64,000 nucleotides of DNA from Angiostrongylus vasorum. Taxonomy: Eukaryota; Nematoda; Chromadorea; Rhabditida; Metastrongylidae. The notes beneath the pieces were generated by a model that worked only from the letters and a program-made list of their open reading frames with translations, did not search any database and had not been told where the DNA came from. Each line of letters starts with the position of its first letter. Within the stretch, counting starts at the first letter, position 1. A program made the translations under genes and the position numbers. The DNA is taken from positions 751,501 to 815,500 of the forward strand of contig JADANN010000439.1 in NCBI GenBank assembly GCA_018806985.1. Reading direction: 5' to 3'. Below, piece after piece: positions 12,391-24,745 of the stretch.

Positions 12391-12672
12391 GGCGCGTGTG
12401 GCGCAGTGGTCGGAGACGCCATGCAATACACATGGGATCGATCCCCACGCCCCAAGCTCACCATGCCTTCCATTCCTCCGTGGCAGCAAAATTGGTACCG
12501 TACTATTCTTGCAGGATTGGACCACTGGCTTGATACATCTATAGGCAACAGCGAGTCATTGTAAACGCCAAATCTGCATCCAATCACCTTCAAACGATGC
12601 TTAATGAAGTCGAATGAATAGCACATCCCACAGAGATTGATCGACGCTGAGACCTTCAATCTTTGTCCTTTA
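12391..12672 (+). mobile_element. SINE-A copy 4, well-preserved head
   Basis: Head GGCGCGTGTGGCGCAGTGGT followed by a B-box-like GGGATCGATCCC and CGCGCC-type closure (here CACGCCCC). Body and tail complete, ending near TCTTTGTCCTT. Confidence 0.88.
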
Positions 12673-12674
12673 GT

Positions 12675-14480
12675 TTACGCTGGTCGTCGTATGCACCTAC
12701 GGGTTCTCATACTTTGGTGACTCTCTTGACAATTAACACTGATCACACGAGTAACTAAGCTGTGATGTAGGAGAACTATTCTGCAGGTTTTGCTGCACAT
12801 GTACTGTACATTGGAACACCCAACGACAAGAAATGAAGATAGAAAACATTGCAAGAGCTTAGAAACCGACCTCAACAGCATTTGCTACGAATTCGCTGAA
12901 TTCTTGTTCTGTAAGGCGATCTGCATAAAGAATGAATTCATTTGGGATTCGTCCTATTACTGTTCTTCCTTTACAATGTGATACCTTAGGTAGAAAAAAT
13001 CATACACTATCAGAAAACAATTACCCTCGTAAAATTCACGAATTGTACTTTCATGTGAGTGATCTCGTTCCCAGGTCACCAGTGCAGGTGGACTGCCAGT
13101 GGCGGTGAACTGAGTGCTAAACGTCGATCAAAGACTGCCGCGCAAATGAGTTGAACTCAGTTCGAATCCAGAGCATAGATCATCTGATTGTGATGGGCCG
13201 AAATGACTTACATCTTTCGTATACATCTAATCCTTAAGTGCGTTAATGATCTTGTATGTTTGCGTATCACATACGATGTGTTCATTCGACCAGCATTTGC
13301 AATTACGTTACCAGAAGCGGTTTGAAGACACCTCTTACAAATGCATTCTCAGCTCACATTTGGGAGGGCTTATAAGTGTATCCAGCCTTCGCAGCACAAC
13401 CTGCCAGGTTATCAAGAGGCGTCCCTTTCGTTGGAAACGGAGAACTTAGTGAATACTTTCTTGGACTATTACGCTAATTTCCTTCCTTCCTCTCCCTCCT
13501 TCTTTCATTTTTAGCTTAACAATCCAAGAAGGTATTCATTATTACTACCAAGGTTAAATGACGGTCTGTTTGAAAAATAAAGGGCTCAATATAAAAAGAG
13601 CGGCACCTTATCAAATACATTTTTAGCAAGCAGAGCCAAATGTGGCATCGCTGACATATGTCTGACAAAACGATATAACATACACCTTTTTCCTCGTGCT
13701 TTATACGAGCTGACATCACATCAAGTGCGGATCCTAGCAGATCTTGCATCCGATTCACTTCATCGCATCCATATTCCATGAAGATCTTCGGATTTAAGGG
13801 TGGAGTAAGTTGCTGTTGGAGGATCTTCGTCTTCTTAATAAACGTTCCTCACTCCTAGCTTGGCCTATTCTCACTGGCATGCTGGTACAGCCATGCTAGG
13901 GCGCACCCAGATTTCCATTACAGGTCGCCAGCTTTCTTGCTGATTAGAGAAAGCGAGCTGGTCCCATACAACCAGTTCGCTCCCTCCGATCCGATAGCTT
14001 TGACAAATTTCCCGACACCGGTATAATGGGTGCTTAGTAGGCCTAAAGCTGGCCTGGTCGACTCAGTACCGTGCGAGTACTGAACTGCATCACTACGACT
14101 ACAACATTTATATGAAATAGAAATGCAACAACTAACTATAAATTCCCAATCCTCAGACCGTAGCATATTGCTGCACACTGAAACTGGTGAACCATAAGAT
14201 GAAAAGTTAAGAAAAATATAAGGTGAAAACCTATACAGATCTATATGAGAGGGGGAGTATAACTAAAAAGGAGTAGCTTTCTATGAATCAAAACAAAAGC
14301 GAAAGGATATATACCGTCATCTGCAGTTACGGTAACAGCAATAGATCCGATCAATAAAACAGACCAAATCATTTGAACACTATAAACTAAATGAACCACA
14401 CTCAACAGAAGTTAGACCCAATGTTGAAACTGATTAACACAGAGATTCGAACAAGGAAACAAGTAACATTCTCCACATGC
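12675..14480. other. Gene-free interval
   Basis: No recognised gene. 13930-14110 contains segments (GTCGACTCAGTACCG, TTGACAAATTTCCCGACACCGG) that loosely resemble the middle of SINE-A/B in reverse orientation, too weak to call. Confidence 0.45.
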
Positions 14481-14481
14481 T

Positions 14482-14745
14482 GATCGCGTGCAGCGTAGTG
14501 GTTAGAGGCGCCTACAATACATATGGGATCGATCCCCGCGCCCCAGGAGCACCAAGCCTTCCATCCCTCCTGCGTCGGCAAAATGGTACCAGACTTGTCT
14601 GGGTTGCTAGCAGCACTGGCTCAATACATCGGTAGGCGACAACAAGTCATCGCAAAGGCCAGATATGCATTCAATCACCTCCGACGATGCTTAATAAAGT
14701 CGAATGCATGGCGCATCGCTCAGGGATTGATCAATGCCGCGGGTT
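14482..14745 (+). mobile_element. SINE-A copy 5
   Basis: Head GCAGCGTAGTGGTTAGAGGCG, B-box GGGATCGATCCCC, body and tail GGCGCATCGCTCAGGGATTG present. The terminal CTTTATCC is degraded. Confidence 0.83.
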
Positions 14746-14879
14746 TTATTGACCATCATATTGTCACTGATAACAGTTGTATGTGAGGTTACGTGCGCTT
14801 AGACGCCGACACTGTAGAATTCAAATTTTTCACTTTTTCCTTTGGTATTGTCAAAAGTCCTACTAACAGTTTAACACCT

Positions 14880-15235
14880 CATCGTGGCTAGGAGGTATTG
14901 CTCGATGTGATGGACTGCGAAGCACAGCGGGAGATTCATCCCCCCCCCCACCAGGGTCCTCTCAACCTGAGAAGAAGTCTGACGTCTCCATCCGTAAGTC
15001 CAGTTACGAGTAAACCAATACCAGGATCCACCACCGCCCTGGTATCAAAGTCGCATGGTGGCAAATCTCCCTTTGATCCACAAGGGCGACTGCCTGTGGT
15101 GGTGACGGCCTGAGGAGGGCTTCAGCTTGACATAGGGACTCCAGGAAACTACAATGGCTAAACCAACAAATGTAAATTATGCTGGGACCAGCACAACAAG
15201 AGAAGACGGGCCATCCAAGTGTCCAAGTAAGTAGG
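14880..15235 (-). repeat. Family C repeat copy 2
   Basis: Reversed copy with AGTAAACCAATACCAGGATC, CACCGCCCTGGTATCAAAGT and the end CGGGCCATCCAAGTGTCC. Full length. Confidence 0.8.
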
Positions 15236-15239
15236 TACT

Positions 15240-16111
15240 GTTAAAAGTCTAGTATACTGTTAACAATGAAGCATATCCTAACTGATTTTCCCAGTAAATA
15301 TTACGGGGTTGTGACTTCGAATGTGATTAAAGTGCAATGCATATCACAGCTTCCACCTTCTGACAAGGTCACCCGAACTAAGGAGCAGTTCCTTACTTCT
15401 ATTCAGAAGCTGAGATAGAAGTAAAAGATCTAGGAATAAAATGATGTAAGCAATTGCCACCTCCTACTGATAATCTGGTCATAAAGTGGTAAATCTCTTC
15501 TACAACGAACACTCTCCTGTTGCCTCCGATGACGATCCGCGAATGCCGTGTATGTTTATCCTGTGTACTCAAGTGGAACAAAACACTTGCCCAGCTTTGA
15601 AGGCATGATTCACCTCCCAAGTGCATAACATAACCTCTGCCCCTCACCATATTTGTCGAATGGTAAACTTGCTATTCAGGCTCATTTCTTGTTCACATGT
15701 CACATCTCTTGAACAGTTCCGTTTGTCATAGATGGATCTGCACATGAAAAATAAGTACTTGGATGAGTTGAGTATTTAGAACACGGTAAGAAGCTTCCTG
15801 GAAAAGTTGGAGGTCGAAGATGGAAGTGGTTCAGAGCACCTGGAGGAATGCCACTGCAGCTATTCTGTTAGTATTTTTTATCGTCCAGGGTTACTCTTCT
15901 CTGTGTGAAGGAAGGGAAGTCGATCCATACAGCGAATATCAAACATGTGTTGTCGTCAATCATGCGGCGGATCCGTAGTGACTCTGCGTATTCTGAGAAT
16001 GTACAGCAGAAACGATAAAGTACTCCGTAGAAATTTTTGCATCACTTGAAAATAGCCTCTTTATAGGGAAAAGCATTCGGATCACAAGGAATCTGTTGTA
16101 GGATCTCCTGG
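15240..16111. other. Region upstream of eIF2B epsilon
   Basis: Should hold the promoter or trans-splice site of the gene starting at 16112. I saw no clear TATA-like element and no TTTCAG close to the ATG. No other gene recognised. Confidence 0.4.
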
Positions 16112-17054
16112 ATGTCTCATAAAAAAGAGCAGAAGAAGGATAACGAGCCTCTGACTTGTGTCATAGTCGCCGACTCTTACGATGCACGGTTTGCTCCGCT
16201 TCTAGCCACAGTTGGTCTTTGGGTATGTGTCTTCTGTTACTCATAAGATTTTCGGCTTGTATGCTCCGGTTTTTCTTCTTAATCTTTTTCGTAGTAGTTT
16301 TATTCAATTTCCCATCTTTAGTCCATTGTGTGTGCGTTCTTCTTTTCTAATAATTTAGTTTTCTATTCGATAGAATGGCTTTATTTCTCTCTGTTACTGT
16401 AGTTCGTCAGAAGGTATGTGCTTCGTATTTCAGTGTCTTCAGACTATCTGTAATGTGCCTCTCATTTACTACACTCTCTCGTGGATTATACGCACGGAGA
16501 TACGGAAGGTTCTACTGGTTGTTTCGGAGAAAAACAGCGACCTGCTGAAGAAAGTAGAAAGGTCAACTCTCGAAGTTCTTCGTATCAGTGTTTTCTTTCC
16601 TTATGGTCTTTATTTCTAGTGTTCGTTAACCGTTACGATATGACTGTACTGGTATTGGGGTTTGGGGGCTTGCGAACTTAACGCACTTTTTTCTTCAGCG
16701 AGTGGTCCCATTGCTTTGAATCGTTTTCCGTGATATCTTGCAAGGATGCCAGTAGTGTGGGGGACGCTCTGAGAGAAGTCGATACTCGAGGATTGTTGAC
16801 GGGTAAGTGGATGTTGTCACTCAGTGGACATCTGGCAATGTTTCCATGATGTTTCTTCTAGATGTCTTTGAAAAATTTTTTTCTTTCTCGGCTTTACCAG
16901 CTCTGCTTATTGATTACTTACTGTTCTTTACTTACTTATCCACTTACTTATGTTACTATCTCACTTACTTATTCACCTACTTGTTACCTTCTCTATTTAC
17001 TTACCCTACTCATCAATTGGCGCGCGTGGCGCAGTGGTCGGAGGCGTTCTGCGA

Positions 17055-17093
<39 letters not shown>

Positions 17094-20000
17094 GGATCGA
17101 CCCTCGCGCCCCTGAGCCACCAAGCCCTTCATCCCTCCGGGTGTTGACAAATTGGTACCAGACTAGTCTGGGAGGATAGGAACACTGAATCGATACATCG
17201 GTGGACCACCGCGGGTCATTGTCCAACGATGTTTAGTGAAGTCGAGTGCATGGCGCATTCCTCAAGAATTGATCAACGCCGAGAACTTTGTACTTTATCC
17301 TTTTTCTTCGTTAATTACTCGTTCACTTATATTTAGGCGATTTTTTACTGCTTTCAAACCCAGCCACTTTCACATCGGCTACTTTACAACCTCAAATAGC
17401 TGCTTTTCGGTGTGTAACTTCCTGTAAATCGTTTAGTTTTAGAGTTACGGACAATTTAAAGATGCTTTTACTTTAGAGAGCGTCGCGTTGAAAACAAAAA
17501 TAATGTGATGACGTTGATCTACTCTGATTTGAAGACGGCGAAGAATGCTGTTATTGGCATCGAAGCATCGTCAAAGAAACTCAGAATCTTCCATCGAAAG
17601 GAAGACCCTACACAGTTGGATATAGACAAGGTTTGACAGAGTTTCAAACTGAATTGATTTTGAGCAATCGGACACTTTTTTAATATTCTTGCTCAGCAAA
17701 TGCGAAGTGTTATTTTACTTTTTATTACGATAAAGCTGACGTTTCGGCTGATTTCACCTTCCTCAGAGTCTGGAAAGGTCAAGTTGACTGCAATCTACCC
17801 AGCCAAACACCTCCGTAACCAAACAGAGATAGTGCTCAACCAACATTGCAGTAATGGAAAAGCTACTTTGTTTTCAGTGCAGTTGAAGTCTTGGTTAAGT
17901 GTTTTCTCTATTTGGTTATGGAGGTGTTTGTCAGGGAAGATTGCAGTCAACTTAACCCTTCCAGGCTCTGAGGAAGGCGAAATCCGCCGGATAGGCCGCT
18001 TGTTCGTAAATAAAAAATAAAGTGACACCTCGTATATGCTCAACAAGAATATGAAGAACTCTTTTATTCCCCTCTGAACAAGTCCTGCCGATTACCATTC
18101 TAGCCCGACTTTATCTCCAATACTGTGATTCGTCGTGATATCCTGGATAGTGGTGTTGCGCTGTGCTCACTGAATATAGCAGCACAATTCAGTGATAATT
18201 TTGATTTTCAACACCGTGATGACGTCATAAGAGATATTCTAGTCAACGAGGAGATTCTACTACAAAATATTCACGTCGAAATACTTGACCCGTTTGAAGC
18301 GGCGTTTTGCGTCACGTAGGTTCACTTGTTTTCTCTTCACTTCAGATTGTTCAATCTTTCTTATACGCACTATTTCCCACTGAGTCAAACAGTTTTAAGT
18401 CCAGATATTTGCGTTTTTATTCATAAGATTTTACTTAGGAGTTCTTAACATTATTTCAGTGATTACGACTCCCTCTTACTTCTCACTAAACTGTTTATGG
18501 AGAGATGGTTTTTTCCTTTGGTTCCAGATAGAATGGTTGGATTCTAGGGTTATCTGAGGTGTTGTTTCAATTTGTATGCGTTTTCTTGAAATTCTAGCTT
18601 TTCAGTTCTCTAGTCACTGCTTGGGTTTCAGCGCTTTGTCAGGAAATGTTTACGTGGCCGTTAGTGAACAGGATTTTGGAAGATTATTACCAGCGGGAAG
18701 GTTTGCCCTCCCTAATTCATCACAACTCTGCAAAAGTGATTTTGAGTCCTGTTCATTTCAATTTTTAGCGTCCCCAAACGAGCGTTCAACACGACATTTG
18801 GATTGCGATGTAAGATTGACGACACAGTCACGACCAATTGTGCAACAATTGGTAACGACACATATATCGGTGTGTTCTGTGTATTTAATTCCCTTTCCTT
18901 AAGTCCCTAATTTCTTAGTGCACCTAATTAGATGTTATTTAGGTCCAAATTCTCTTGTTGTGAATTGCATAATAGGTGAAAAGTGTGTGATTGGAGCAGA
19001 TTGTCGAATCGTGGATGCGGTTCTTGGAAATGGTGTTCACATACCTGATGGAACGAATCTACAGAAGCAGTCAGTAATCTCTTCTGAGGTTTGTCATGAG
19101 AAATTCATTATCATGGCCTAAATATTGTTGCGAAGTCTGTTAGAGTGAAATAAATGAGATTGGTGTGGCGATAACTATAGAGGAGAAGTTTTAATATGCT
19201 ATTTCACAGGAATAACTTGAAACTCGATAGTTTTGCCGTAACCGGCCGACGAACTCCTGTTTAGGCTACTTCGGAACTTTCCGTATTCGTTTTTGACTTG
19301 TTGGAATAAGCACTTCTAAGTATACTACTCTGCAATTACATTACCAGAATATTTTGCGAGGTGATAAGCTGACGGGGGGGTGCATGTAGCGCATTGGTCC
19401 GAACGCCTTTCAATACACAGGATCGATCCCTGCGCCCCAGGCTCACCAAGCCTTCCATCCCTCCGGAGTCGGCAAATTGGTACCAGACTTATCTGGGAGG
19501 ATAGCAGCGCTGGCTAGATACAGGTACGCGACCGAAAGTCATCGTAGAGGGCAGATATGCATTCAATCACCTCCAACGATGCTTATTGAAGTCGAATGCA
19601 TTTTGCATCCCTTGGGGATTGATCAACACTTGGTAAAACAGAGTTCACTTCTTTGAAGCATCTTTGTTTTGTTATAGGGAGAGCATATATTTCATTTAGT
19701 CTTCATTTATCCACGATGAATATGTGAAAACATGTCATGTAGCTATGTGGTTTACTTATCGTAACTCGCTGAGTTCAAGGAATCCATAGAGTAAATACTA
19801 TTATTGTTTTAGAAACCATTTTTAGGTTTTCTTTATCCCCCCAGACTTCGATATTCCTCCGAATAGTGTTGTGTGTGCCGAGCCACCGAACGAAGATTTT
19901 GAGGAGGTGATAAAGTACAAGCTGGTTGAAGGCTGGTTTTTTTCCACTTTTTTGAACATATTTTTCTCTCACTTTGGATAAGGATTTTCTACTTACTGTT

Positions 20001-23000
20001 AAGTTTATATTTTTTATCTTTTTACGTGCTTCTGTGTTACGCTGATGGCTTTTCTGTCGAAAGTCTTGCGCGCTGCACATGCACTACTTCTTTTCAATTC
20101 GTTAATTTCGTTGTCGAATCCTTTGCGATCTACTGTACTGCTCTTCTCTTTGATCTCAAACGTTTCTCAACGTATGGCTGAGCAACATTTTCCGGTATAA
20201 ATATGGATATTGTTTATATCTCGACGACGATTTATTCGTTGATGATCTGAACAGCAGAATTCGCCTTGACGTTGTATTGATGTTGATTATATTCCGGTGT
20301 CATTTCATATGTGTTGCACCTATTTGAGAGTCAATAGTATCTGCTGCATAACACTAAACAACTTAGAATGCTTTGGCTTTTCATATACTGCTTACTCTTT
20401 TTTCATGGCAAGATACGATGTCAAATACAACCTTCGAAAAGCCGCGATATGGACCAAACTCCTAACCTCGGGTGGGCTTCGAATCTTTGTTTATCTTTGC
20501 CGTGGGCTGCTGTGCTATTCGCCACACTAGCTGAGATTGTATTGTGTCCCTATGGTTGTACTTCACTTCGTACCATGCGATGAAAAAAGGATGGCCGGTA
20601 AATAAAAAGTTCTAACACTTGTGATTTCGACTGGAACTTTAGTTTAGATGGGTTCAATGCCAAGGTGCGCTTCAAAGATCGTTCCCGTTGACGGGTGATT
20701 CCCGATAGCACCGATAGAGTGAAAACATGGGTGAGCAAAAGGCAAAACAGGAGAGTAGAAGAGTTGTTAAATAGGAAAGGTAAATTTGAAGTCAGTTGGT
20801 CGGTAGATTCTTTGGGAGGCGATAAAGCGAGCTATGTTGTCCTCTTTCTTCAATGCAATTCCCGTTTCTTTCACCATGTTCACTCATCGCCTTGGTTCAT
20901 GCAAGATCTCTTCTCGGTAGCCAGGCCGCTTGGGCTGTTTGACCGTCTCTGTTTCACTGATAGTTCTGCAAGACGTGAAGATGATGATCAATCTACAGAA
21001 CGAATGTTTGATTTGGATTTTCGGTCAATGTTCTGGTTCCTATTGTTTATCTCTTTAGCGATTATAATGGGACAGATAGATGTGTTTTCTTGGTACACCT
21101 GCGATAACATTGGACTAGAGTTCTTATTTAGGAGAAGTCCACTATTTTATGAATAAGCGCTGATAGAATGCCTTTGGAGCCCTGTTTGTTGGATTGTTTG
21201 AGATTCACTTAAAATCATCGAGTTGCGCGACAACCTTCGTAAACAACTTGTTGGGCGAAGCAAGCAAATAAATCGGGTGGAAATTAGAATTTTATCTAAT
21301 TCATATTTTGGAACAGTTCGTGCCGAATAACTCGTAGACCGGTTATCTTGTCTGTCTCCCGATAGTCATGCCGAAGCTTCACTAGGTTGTGGCCACCAGC
21401 AATCACCAGCCATTACATTTCGTAGAGAAATTTACCACCTTACCACTAGATTTATTCTAGAGTCGGTGCTTAATCTTGGTTCTCCCCTGGCTTCAAAATC
21501 AAAATGTGTAACTGCTACGTACCTGTGTAATTTGGGCGATCTTTCCATGTTGTTAATACCATGGCTGCTTTTACTGTGTAGTTCGCCACCCAGAAGAACC
21601 TGTTCTCATACTGGGAAGTGAACTGTCTATATTTCAAAAATTTTTATTAAGGTGTTCACATTTGGTCTTTCGCTAATGGTGGATCCTTCTGGTGTTTAAA
21701 TGAAAGGTGTGACTCAGGAAATGGTAGTATGGGCGAAGAGAATGTAAGTGTTGAGTATTGGAGAAAGCAGTAGTTTTGGTTCCCTTTGCTTGCTGTTTTT
21801 GCTTTTTTTGCTTAAAAATGTGTCCTAGGACATGGAAAATGGTACTGAGAGTGAAGGAGGCGATCCAGTCGAGTTGGATGCTACTGCCCAGTTCTACGAA
21901 GAAGTAGCCGAAAGTATGGAACGGATACAAGGTTTCACCTTTAGCAATCAGCAGGTTTGTTTTAGTAGTTGTAATAAATTATTTGGACTCTAAGCTACTA
22001 AATGTTTAATGTCTTCACTGTCGGTGAACTGTCATGTCGTTCTTTCGAAAAGTTAAGTGAAGCGGAATTGGTTTTGTACCTCCACAAAAACCTCGGTGAT
22101 ATGAACTTGTGTTCATCGCTTCATAGCAGTTCTACTGTTTAGATGCATAATTTAATACTGGAAATCAACTCCTCGAAACTTGCGTACAATATATCAATGG
22201 AGGACGTAGCTAAATATGTCTTTTTCGCCTTTCTTAGCCTTCCAGGAAATGACTCGTGGATAAAACTGAAAGAGGTTATCCAATGACTTTCTTACATTGT
22301 AACTTCTATGATCGGTCTGTTTGTTTTCTTTCCCATACATTCACTAATTGTTATTTACAGCTTTGTCAGAAGTGGATCCTTTTGCTTCAGAATTACTACA
22401 AGCCTAAGAAGAGTCAAATTCAACTTCTTCTGGCTATTGAGGTAGACGTAAATGTTTGCAGATCAGCTTTTCGTTTATTACATGTAATCCTCTTAATTAT
22501 CGAATAGTTCGAGTAGACACCAATGACGTTTCCGTTTATTTGGCGCAACATAACCGACCAGGTTCGTAGTATACCAACAATGTCACAATTTTCGTGTGAG
22601 CCCATTTTTAATTTTTCAATGCGAGTTTAGCCAGTGGTTGATTTGGATTTTCATTTTTTTTTTTTGACAACTCAAAACTACTTTTATTCTACTTTCCATT
22701 CTCTTGCTTGCTAACTTTGAACAAATCGAAGATGTGTAGATTCGTACATTCACAAGCGTAGAAGTCATATTTTAGTCTAGCGTAGTAGCTGTGAAGTCAA
22801 CTATGGAGTCCACTCGTGTGTCATGCAAAATCTATGGCTACTTTTAATCCTTGTTTAACTGCCTATAGGGGGCGCGTGTTGCGCAGTGGTCGGAGGCGCC
22901 CTGCAATACACATGGGCTGGATTCCCGCGGCACAGGCCTCCGCGAGTCATTGTAAAAGCGAGATATGCATCCAACCACCTTTAGCGATGCCTGGTGAAGT

Positions 23001-24288
23001 CGAATGCATGACGCATCCCTCAGAGATTAATCAAGGCCGAGGACTTTATCCTTAATTCTTTTTAACTGTCCGTTTGTCACCTATATACACACCATCTCGC
23101 ACAACTAACCTACTCGGTTCTCCTGAAAAGAGAGTTCGTAGGTTTAACCGAATGATACTGTGTTTCTGTGTAGAGGTTGAAAATTGTAAAGAATTGGTCA
23201 TTTGTCTTTTACCTTATCTTTAGTATTTTTCGATGTCGTGCAACCGGAGACTCAGAGTTTTTCATAGTTTGGACTACTTTTTCTCACTTTTCTCGTAGTT
23301 GGATAATAGAGCGATGCGGCTTGCTTGAAAACGTTGCCAAAGCTAGCAGCTACAAATCACCAGTTTTCTGCTCGCTTTCTGTTCCCTATGTAGATTTTGC
23401 TGATGGGTCTTTATTCTCGTCTAATTTAACAAGGCGAGTTGTATGGTTATGCTCAAAATAACATAAGTTGAAGTTCACCACAATGGCACACTCCTGATTT
23501 TATGTTCTCCTATCCTAATCCTATGTGATTCGTACAGTCCGTCGTACTTGCTGACGCACCAAGTATCGCCTTCGTTAGCAACAGTTTTTCGGTTACTCTA
23601 AACCACGACATGTAATTAATGGTCGTGAAAGGCAGAGGCATCTTCGTATACTTCTCATATCTGATATCTTTGTTTTTGCATCTCATTCGTCGGGAACGGA
23701 GATCTTTTCCTCGGCCAGGAAGTTTCTTCTGTGTGTTCCAAAGTGTGGACTAAATGAAGCTTTTCTCTTATTACGCTTAGTACAGTATCGTGTTAAGTAA
23801 ACTACGGGCTGGATACGGAAGCGTTCTTTACATATTATAAAGTGCGGAACAAAGCTTTTCTCTGACAGTGATGGTGGGTAGAGCACCTGTTTTGAGCAAT
23901 TTATCAACTGGAAACAAAAAGTGTAATAATTCTTGGTCTACTTTTCAGGATCGCTTCAAGGGTAATTCGGTTGCGTTCCGTCCTGTTGTGCCGCGACTCG
24001 TCCATTTTTTGTTCAATGATTTGGATATTCTGGAAGAGGATTCCATTTTGGAATGGGTGGATTCTCTCGACGAAGTTGGTTCTTTTTTCTTATTTGTCTT
24101 CTTAGCAGTTTAATATCTTTTCGTAGGATACCTTTGAACGTTTTTCTTTCGAACTTCCTTCTGCTTTGTCCTTTTGGTGATTTTGATAAGAATACCGTTC
24201 ATTACAGGCGTCTGAAGTAAGGTTACTAATGAAGCCCATTGTGGACTGGTTACAACAAGACAGCGACGAGAAAAGTGAGGAAGAGTAG
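16112..24288 (+). CDS. eif-2Bepsilon: Translation initiation factor eIF2B subunit epsilon (multi-exon)
   Basis: Catalytic subunit of the eIF2B guanine-nucleotide exchange factor, which recharges eIF2 with GTP in the cytoplasm. Exons read by eye: 16112-16222, 16434-16561, 16699-16802, 17337-17409, 17477-17630, 18104-18315, 18460-about 18537, 18632-18700, 18769-18869, 18943-19088, 21718-21743, 21829-21954, 22143-22274, 22361-22441, 23949-24074, 24208-24288 (TAG). The N-terminal nucleotidyltransferase-like domain shows [19 protein letters not shown] and [20 protein letters not shown]. The left-handed beta-helix shows [20 protein letters not shown] and the [20 protein letters not shown] repeat. 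The catalytic C-terminal W2/HEAT domain shows [13 protein letters not shown] and [15 protein letters not shown], and the protein ends in the usual acidic tail. Most exon phases join exactly. Two places are unresolved: the 18537/18632 join, and the acidic linker between 19089 and 21717, where one or more exons were not found. Introns carry three SINE-A copies and a fold-back element. Family assignment is from remembered homologues and is secure. Confidence 0.93.
17018..17310 (+). mobile_element. SINE-A copy 6 with an internal (CA)n expansion
   Basis: Head GGCGCGCGTGGCGCAGTGGT, then a pure CA tract at 17056-17091 where other copies have AATACACATGGG. Body and tail follow, ending TACTTTATCCTTTTTCTTCG. 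It lies in the eIF2B epsilon intron just before the exon that starts at 17337. Confidence 0.88.
17056..17091 (+). repeat. (CA)n microsatellite
   Basis: About 18 uninterrupted CA units inside the head of SINE-A copy 6, at the position of the family's AATACACATG. Confidence 0.95.
17700..18030. mobile_element. Fold-back element with long inverted arms
   Basis: The left arm (about 17735-17840: GCTGACGTTTCGGCTGATTT, CACCTTCCTCAGAGTCTGG, AAACACCTCCGTAACCAAAC) is repeated inverted at about 17900-18000 (GGAGGTGTTTGTCAGGGAAG, GCTCTGAGGAAGGCGAAATC). Both strands stay open and encode nearly the same peptide, as a palindrome would. In an eIF2B epsilon intron; MITE-like, class unknown. Confidence 0.75.
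19374..19635 (+). mobile_element. SINE-A copy 7
   Basis: Head begins GTGCATGTAGCGCATTGGTC, body complete, tail ends at GGGGATTGATCAACACTTGG. Inside an eIF2B epsilon intron. Confidence 0.82.
20400..20625 (+). mobile_element. SINE-D related copy
   Basis: Contains GGTGGGCTTCGAATCTTTG and ends GGCCGGTAAATAAAAAGTTC, both shared with the copies near 31.2 and 33.5-33.9 kb. Arrangement is partly rearranged. In the eIF2B epsilon intron. Confidence 0.45.
22869..23060 (+). mobile_element. SINE-A copy 8, internal deletion
   Basis: Head GGCGCGTGTTGCGCAGTGGT is intact. Sequence then jumps from the GCACAGGC of the head directly to CTCCGCGAGTCATTG of the body, so the middle third (the LINE-like GGTACCAGACTTGTCTGG block) is lost. 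Tail complete. In the eIF2B epsilon intron before exon 23949. Confidence 0.85.
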
Positions 24289-24745
24289 GGATATTGTTTA
24301 CGAGTGTATGAATTTTAGGCAAATTGTGTTTGTTGTTTCATTCTGTATCAGTTACTTGTTAGCTTATGTTCGCATTGAAGAGAATGTGCTGGTCTAACTA
24401 TGTGTAAGGAAATGCTGGACGTATTAATTGTACGGGAATTGGGTAAAGATGTACTAAATTTGTTTTCTAAGGGAGAACATTAGGGTTGATCACCACTTGG
24501 ATATTCAAACTATTTCATGACTTTGCTGTGTTAATAACTTTTACACAGTATGTTTTTGTACTAATTATCTTACTTGGTTGCTATATGTCGACGTATCCGT
24601 GCAGATATGATTTTTACTTAAGGAAAGGACCAAGGTTTGGTTCATGTGATCGTGAAGAGTCGTAAATAAGCAACAGAATGGCTCTTATCTTCTGAATTTA
24701 ATAGTCATTGTTTCAGGATCCATACGGAAGCTGATTTGTAGTTAG

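Noticed and set aside
12179..12544. 121-codon open frame, plus strand
   Set aside because: Its 3' half is SINE-A copy 4 and the 5' half has no recognisable protein features.
20695..21156. 153-codon open frame in the eIF2B epsilon intron
   Set aside because: An acidic piece ([16 protein letters not shown]) could belong to the missing linker exon, but no acceptor and donor pair gives the required phase, so it is not called.
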